From NCBI GenBank assembly GCA_035259345.1, contig DATFWK010000151.1:1-9965 (forward strand): a stretch of DNA of 9,965 nucleotides. Direction: 5' to 3'. Source of the DNA: DATFWK01 sp035259345. GTDB taxonomy: Bacteria > Actinomycetota > Thermoleophilia > Miltoncostaeales > Miltoncostaeaceae. Positions within the stretch are counted from its first letter, which is position 1, and each line of letters begins with the position of its first letter. Positions 5,934 to 9,965 of the stretch are shown piece by piece. The position numbers and the translations under genes are program-made. The notes beneath the pieces are model-generated. The model saw only the letters and a list, made by a program, of their open reading frames with translations, did not search any database and was not told the DNA's origin.

Positions 5934-7024
5934 AGCCGGCCTCGCGGGTCGTGCGCGCGGGGGCGAGCGGCCCGTCCGGAGGCATCACGCCGCCGCTCGA
6001 CCGCTCCACGACCTTCGAGCGCTGGCCGGAGACCGGCGCGTACGGGCGCGACGGCTCCGGGGTCGCCGTCGAGCTGGAGGCGGCGCTCGGAGACCTCGAG
6101 GCTGCCGAGGCGCTCTGCTTCGCCAGCGGGATGAGCGCGTGGGCGATCCTCTGCCTCGCGGTGCTGCGGCCCGGGGCCGCGGTCGCGATCCCGACCAGCG
6201 GCTATTGGGGGGTCGAGGCGCTGGCGCGGGACCTGCTCGAGCCGTGGGGCGTCGAGGTGCGCAGGTACGACCCCCGCCGGCCCGACGAGCTTCCGGCCGC
6301 CGTCCCCGGGGCCCGGCTGGTGCTGGTCGAGACCCCGTCGAACCCGCATCTGGCCGTCGTCGACATCGGCGCCGCCGCGGCCGCCGTCCACGCGGCGGGC
6401 GCGCTGCTCGTCGTCGACAACACGGTCGCGACCCCGCTGGTCCAGCGCCCGCTCGACTTCGGCGCCGACCTGACCTGGCAGAGCGCGACCAAGTACCTCG
6501 GCGGCCACTCGGACGTGCTCGCCGGCGTGCTGGCGACCCGCGACCGGGAGCTCGTCGCGCGGGTCCGCGGGCTGCGCACGGGCACGGGCGGCGTGCTCTC
6601 GCCGGACGGGGCCTGGCTTGTCATGCGCGGCCTGCGGACGCTCGCCATCCGCCTCGAGCGGCAGAGCGGCAGCGCGCTCGAGCTGGCCCGGCGCCTGGCC
6701 GCGCACCCGGCCGTGGTCGCCGTCCACTACCCCGGGTTGCCGGCCGACCCCGGCCACGAGGTCGCCGCCCGCCAGATGCACGGCGGCTTCGGCGGCCTCC
6801 TCGCGTTCGAGCTGCCCGACGCCGCGGCGGCCGACCGGGTGTGCGACCGGCTCGCGCTGGTCCGCCGCGCCACGAGCCTCGGCTCTGTCGAGTCGCTGAT
6901 CGAGCGGCGCGCGCGCGTGGAGCCCGAGGGCCGGGTGGCGCCGGGCCTCCTGCGCCTCTCGGTCGGGCTGGAGGATGTCGAGGACCTGTGGGACGACCTC
7001 GAAGGAGCGCTGAGCGGAACGTGA
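5930..7024 (+). CDS. PLP-dependent Cys/Met-metabolism enzyme (CGS/CGL/MetC family)
   Basis: This 364-residue enzyme belongs to the fold-type I transsulfuration family (cystathionine gamma-synthase, cystathionine lyases, methionine gamma-lyase). Lys188 in QSATKYLGGHSD forms the Schiff base with PLP. Asp163 in VVDNTVATP should pair with the pyridine nitrogen. SGMSA (66-70) and Tyr92 in TSGYWG sit where the phosphate and ring contacts are expected. ETPSNP (134-139) is also typical. The substrate-side AYGRDGSGVAVELE replaces the usual Y-S-R-x-x-N-P-T form, so the exact reaction cannot be named. It is slightly shorter than the usual 380-400 residues. The GTG start overlaps the pspAB TGA by four bases (GTGA), and the tail overlaps the SDR gene in the same way. 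Co-translation with htpX-pspAB is likely. A link to envelope stress is not evident. Confidence 0.9.
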   Translation: MKPASRVVRAGASGPSGGITPPLDRSTTFERWPETGAYGRDGSGVAVELEAALGDLEAAEALCFASGMSAWAILCLAVLRPGAAVAIPTSGYWGVEALARDLLEPWGVEVRRYDPRRPDELPAAVPGARLVLVETPSNPHLAVVDIGAAAAAVHAAGALLVVDNTVATPLVQRPLDFGADLTWQSATKYLGGHSDVLAGVLATRDRELVARVRGLRTGTGGVLSPDGAWLVMRGLRTLAIRLERQSGSALELARRLAAHPAVVAVHYPGLPADPGHEVAARQMHGGFGGLLAFELPDAAAADRVCDRLALVRRATSLGSVESLIERRARVEPEGRVAPGLLRLSVGLEDVEDLWDDLEGALSGT

Positions 7025-7707
7025 ACGACCGGGTCTTCCTCATCACCGGGGCCTCCAGCGGCATCGGCGCGGCCACCGCGCGCAGCGCCGTCGAGGCCGG
7101 CCACCGCGTCGCGCTGGCGGCGCGCTCGCTCGATCGCCTGGAGGGGCTGGCCGCCGAGCTGGGCGGTCCGGAGCGGGCCATCGCGGTGCGCTGCGACGTC
7201 ACGGAGTGGGAGGACCAGCGGGCGCTGGCCGAGCGCACGCTCGAGGCGTTCGGCCGCATCGACGTCGCGTTCGCCAACGCCGGGTTCGGCGCGGTCCGGG
7301 GCTTCCTCAACGAGTCGCCGGAGCACTGGCGCGCGATGATCCTGACCAACGTCTACGGCGCGGCGCTCACCGCGCGGGCGACGATCCCCGCGCTCAAGGA
7401 GTCCCGCGGCCACCTGCTCTTCACCGGCTCGGTGGCAGGCCACGTGGTCGTGCCCGGCTCGATCTACGCGACCACCAAGCACGCCGTCGGGGCGATGGCC
7501 GAGGCCGCGCGGCGCGACCTCCACGGCACCGGCGTGCGCGTGACGCTCATCTCGCCGGGCAACGTCGACACACCGTTCTTCGACAACGCGCCGCCGATCG
7601 CCCTGCGGGACGAGGACGTGGCGGCCGCGGTGCTCTACGCGGTCTCGCAGCCCGACCACGTGAACGTCAACGAGGTGCTCGTCAGGCCGACCGGCCAGGA
7701 GATCTGA
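7021..7707 (+). CDS. Short-chain dehydrogenase/reductase (SDR)
   Basis: This 228-residue classical SDR has a Rossmann fold. The cofactor motif TGASSGIG is at 9-16. Arg35 at the end of strand 2 suggests a preference for NADP(H). Asp59-Val60 is the adenine-ring contact and NAG at 86-88 is the structural motif. The catalytic set is Asn110, Ser137, Tyr149 and Lys153 (YATTK). SPGNVDTPFF follows the active site as in many oxidoreductases of this class. The closing segment DHVNVNEVLVRPTGQ is common in SDRs resembling YdfG. The substrate is unknown; family members reduce or oxidise hydroxyl and carbonyl groups, and YdfG-type ones act on 3-hydroxy acids. Its GTG overlaps the stop of the PLP enzyme gene by four bases. 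A GAAGGAG lies 13 nt upstream, rather far. Confidence 0.9.
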   Translation: MNDRVFLITGASSGIGAATARSAVEAGHRVALAARSLDRLEGLAAELGGPERAIAVRCDVTEWEDQRALAERTLEAFGRIDVAFANAGFGAVRGFLNESPEHWRAMILTNVYGAALTARATIPALKESRGHLLFTGSVAGHVVVPGSIYATTKHAVGAMAEAARRDLHGTGVRVTLISPGNVDTPFFDNAPPIALRDEDVAAAVLYAVSQPDHVNVNEVLVRPTGQEI

Positions 7708-7723
7708 GCGCGCCGCGGAGCGC

Positions 7724-7748
7724 CGGCGGGGGGCGGACGTCCCCGCCG
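7724..7748 (+). terminator. Hairpin between the SDR and pyruvate kinase genes
   Basis: Arms CGGCGGGG (7724-7731) and CCCCGCCG (7741-7748) form a perfect 8-bp stem with a 9-nt loop inside the 62-bp gap. It has no T-run. It may be a partial terminator that lowers readthrough, or a 5'-leader structure of pyk. The gap contains no TAnnnT box. Confidence 0.4.
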
Positions 7749-7769
7749 TCTGGCACGGTTCGCCCGGGC

Positions 7770-9192
<1,423 letters not shown>

Positions 9193-9194
<2 letters not shown>

Positions 9195-9230
9195 GGGGCG
9201 GCCCCGGCCTCAGCCGGGGATGAGCCCCTC
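9193..9230. terminator. Two-tier bidirectional hairpin between pyk and pspAA
   Basis: Outer arms GAGGGGC (9193-9199) and GCCCCTC (9224-9230) enclose inner arms CCCCGGC (9202-9208) and GCCGGGG (9213-9219) with a 4-nt loop. The internal bulges are GG and ATGA. It uses the pyk stop codon on one side and the last codons of pspAA on the other, so it can serve both converging transcripts. There is no T-run. Confidence 0.6.
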
Positions 9231-9485
9231 GTCGGAGAGCAGCCGCTCCGACTCGGCGAGGTCGGCGTCCGGTGCCGGGATCACGGCGTCCGAGGGATGG
9301 AGCTCCTCAGCGGCCACAGGCTCTCCGGCGCGCACCAGCTCAACCAGCTCACCGAGCGCCGCGCGGAAAGCCGCCTCGTCGCGGGCCTGGGCCGCGGCCA
9401 TCACGCGATCGTCCACGGGGTTCAGCCGCTGGGCCGCGTCGTCGGGCAGCCGATACTGCCCCTCCCCGAGGATCCTGACGATCAC
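9210..9485 (-). CDS. pspAA: PspA-associated protein PspAA
   Basis: This 91-residue protein matches my memory of the actinobacterial PspAA family. It opens MIVRILGEGQYRL and has LNPVDDRVMAAAQARDEAAF in the middle. It ends with PSDAVIPAPDADLAE and the characteristic LLSDEGLIPG terminus. The family is encoded directly after pspA in Actinobacteria and is thought to work with PspA in membrane-stress control; its biochemical role is unknown. There is no signal peptide or membrane segment, so it should be cytoplasmic. The GTG start overlaps the pspA TGA by four bases, which implies translational coupling and a shared mRNA. It points towards pyk, with only 15 bp between the two stop codons. Confidence 0.9.
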   Translation of the reverse strand: MIVRILGEGQYRLPDDAAQRLNPVDDRVMAAAQARDEAAFRAALGELVELVRAGEPVAAEELHPSDAVIPAPDADLAESERLLSDEGLIPG

Positions 9486-9965
9486 GAGGGCTGTCCCGAG
9501 CCGATCTGCTCGGGCGGCCCGTCACCGGCGCCGATCTCCTTCTTCATCGCGGCGAGCTCCGCGTCCACCTCGGAGCCCTGGGCGATCGCCGCCAGCTCGC
9601 GGTCGATCGGGTCGCCGGTCTGGGTCATGTCGTCGAGCGCGCCCGAGGCGAGCAGCTCGTCGATCGCCCCCGCCCGCGCCTGCATCTGCTCGGTCTTGTC
9701 CTGGGCCCGCTGCAGCGACATCCCGACGTCGGCCATCTCCTCGGAGATGCCGCCGAAGGCCTCGTTGATCTTCACCTGGGCCTCGGCCGCCGTGTACTGG
9801 GCCTTGACCGTCTCCTTCTGGGTGCGGAACGCCTCGACCTTGGCGGAAAGGCGCTGCTCGGCCTCGGTCAGCTTCTGCTGCTCGGTCTCGAGCTGCTGGC
9901 GCTGCTGGTCGAGGCCCTGGAGCTGCGCCTGCACGGCCTTCTTGCGCTCGAGCGCCGTGCGCGCG
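9482..9965 (-). CDS. pspA: PspA/IM30 family protein, 5' partial
   Basis: The visible 160 or so residues are the C-terminal two thirds of a PspA-type coiled-coil protein; the start lies beyond the right edge. The frame stays open to position 9965 (ARTALERKKAVQAQLQ), so the internal GTG at 9934 is not the true start. Long Gln/Glu/Lys/Ala heptad-rich stretches (LDQQRQQLETEQQKLTEAEQ) form the antiparallel hairpin of this fold. KVEAFRTQKETVKAQYTAAEAQVKI is typical of the family's central helix. DPIDRELAAIAQGSEVDAELAAMKKEI matches the family C-terminal helix. By family, it polymerises on the inner membrane face, binding stressed or lipid-defective membranes to limit proton leak. It forms an operon with pspAA by a 4-bp overlap. 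Confidence 0.9.
   Translation of the reverse strand, partial: ARTALERKKAVQAQLQGLDQQRQQLETEQQKLTEAEQRLSAKVEAFRTQKETVKAQYTAAEAQVKINEAFGGISEEMADVGMSLQRAQDKTEQMQARAGAIDELLASGALDDMTQTGDPIDRELAAIAQGSEVDAELAAMKKEIGAGDGPPEQIGSGQPS

Overview
The window looks like chromosomal DNA from a high-GC actinomycete. The base composition is strongly GC-rich, third codon positions are almost all G or C, GTG starts are common, and -10 boxes follow the actinobacterial TAnnnT pattern. The clearest taxonomic pointer is the PspA-associated pair PspAA and PspAB next to HtpX, a combination known mainly from Actinomycetota. The overall style, including a Pro/Ala-rich surface protein with a C-terminal membrane anchor, suggests Thermoleophilia (Solirubrobacterales-like). 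That class assignment is inference. No tRNA, rRNA, CRISPR array, insertion sequence or phage gene was seen.

Left part (1-1584). The 3' end of a Pro/Ala-rich repeat protein with one C-terminal membrane segment is followed by a small gene for a degenerate response-regulator-like receiver. A hairpin-rich gap then separates these from a convergent gene. Middle left (1585-4353). A minus-strand gene encodes an APC-family permease fused to a C-terminal universal-stress (UspA) domain. It is divergent from a small VOC-fold protein. The VOC gene overlaps, tail to tail, a minus-strand PH-like small protein that appears to be leaderless.

Right part (4354-9194). A five-gene plus-strand run encodes HtpX zinc metalloprotease, PspAB, a Cys/Met-metabolism PLP enzyme, a short-chain dehydrogenase and pyruvate kinase. 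The first four are joined by a 5-bp gap and two 4-bp GTGA overlaps; pyruvate kinase follows after 62 bp with a hairpin in the gap. At the right edge, the minus-strand genes pspA (5' end outside the window) and pspAA run towards pyruvate kinase, and a two-tier hairpin made from both gene ends separates them.

The main theme is envelope stress. HtpX, PspAB, PspA and PspAA are normally neighbours in Actinobacteria. Here they form two opposed blocks flanking three metabolic genes, so the module is split and inverted. PspA and its partners are expected to guard the cytoplasmic membrane, and HtpX to degrade damaged membrane proteins. The three metabolic genes may simply be passengers in the htpX operon. 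No clearly new system was found; the most interesting points are the rearranged Psp module, a direct repeat over the htpX promoter and ribosome site, and several degenerate-domain proteins.
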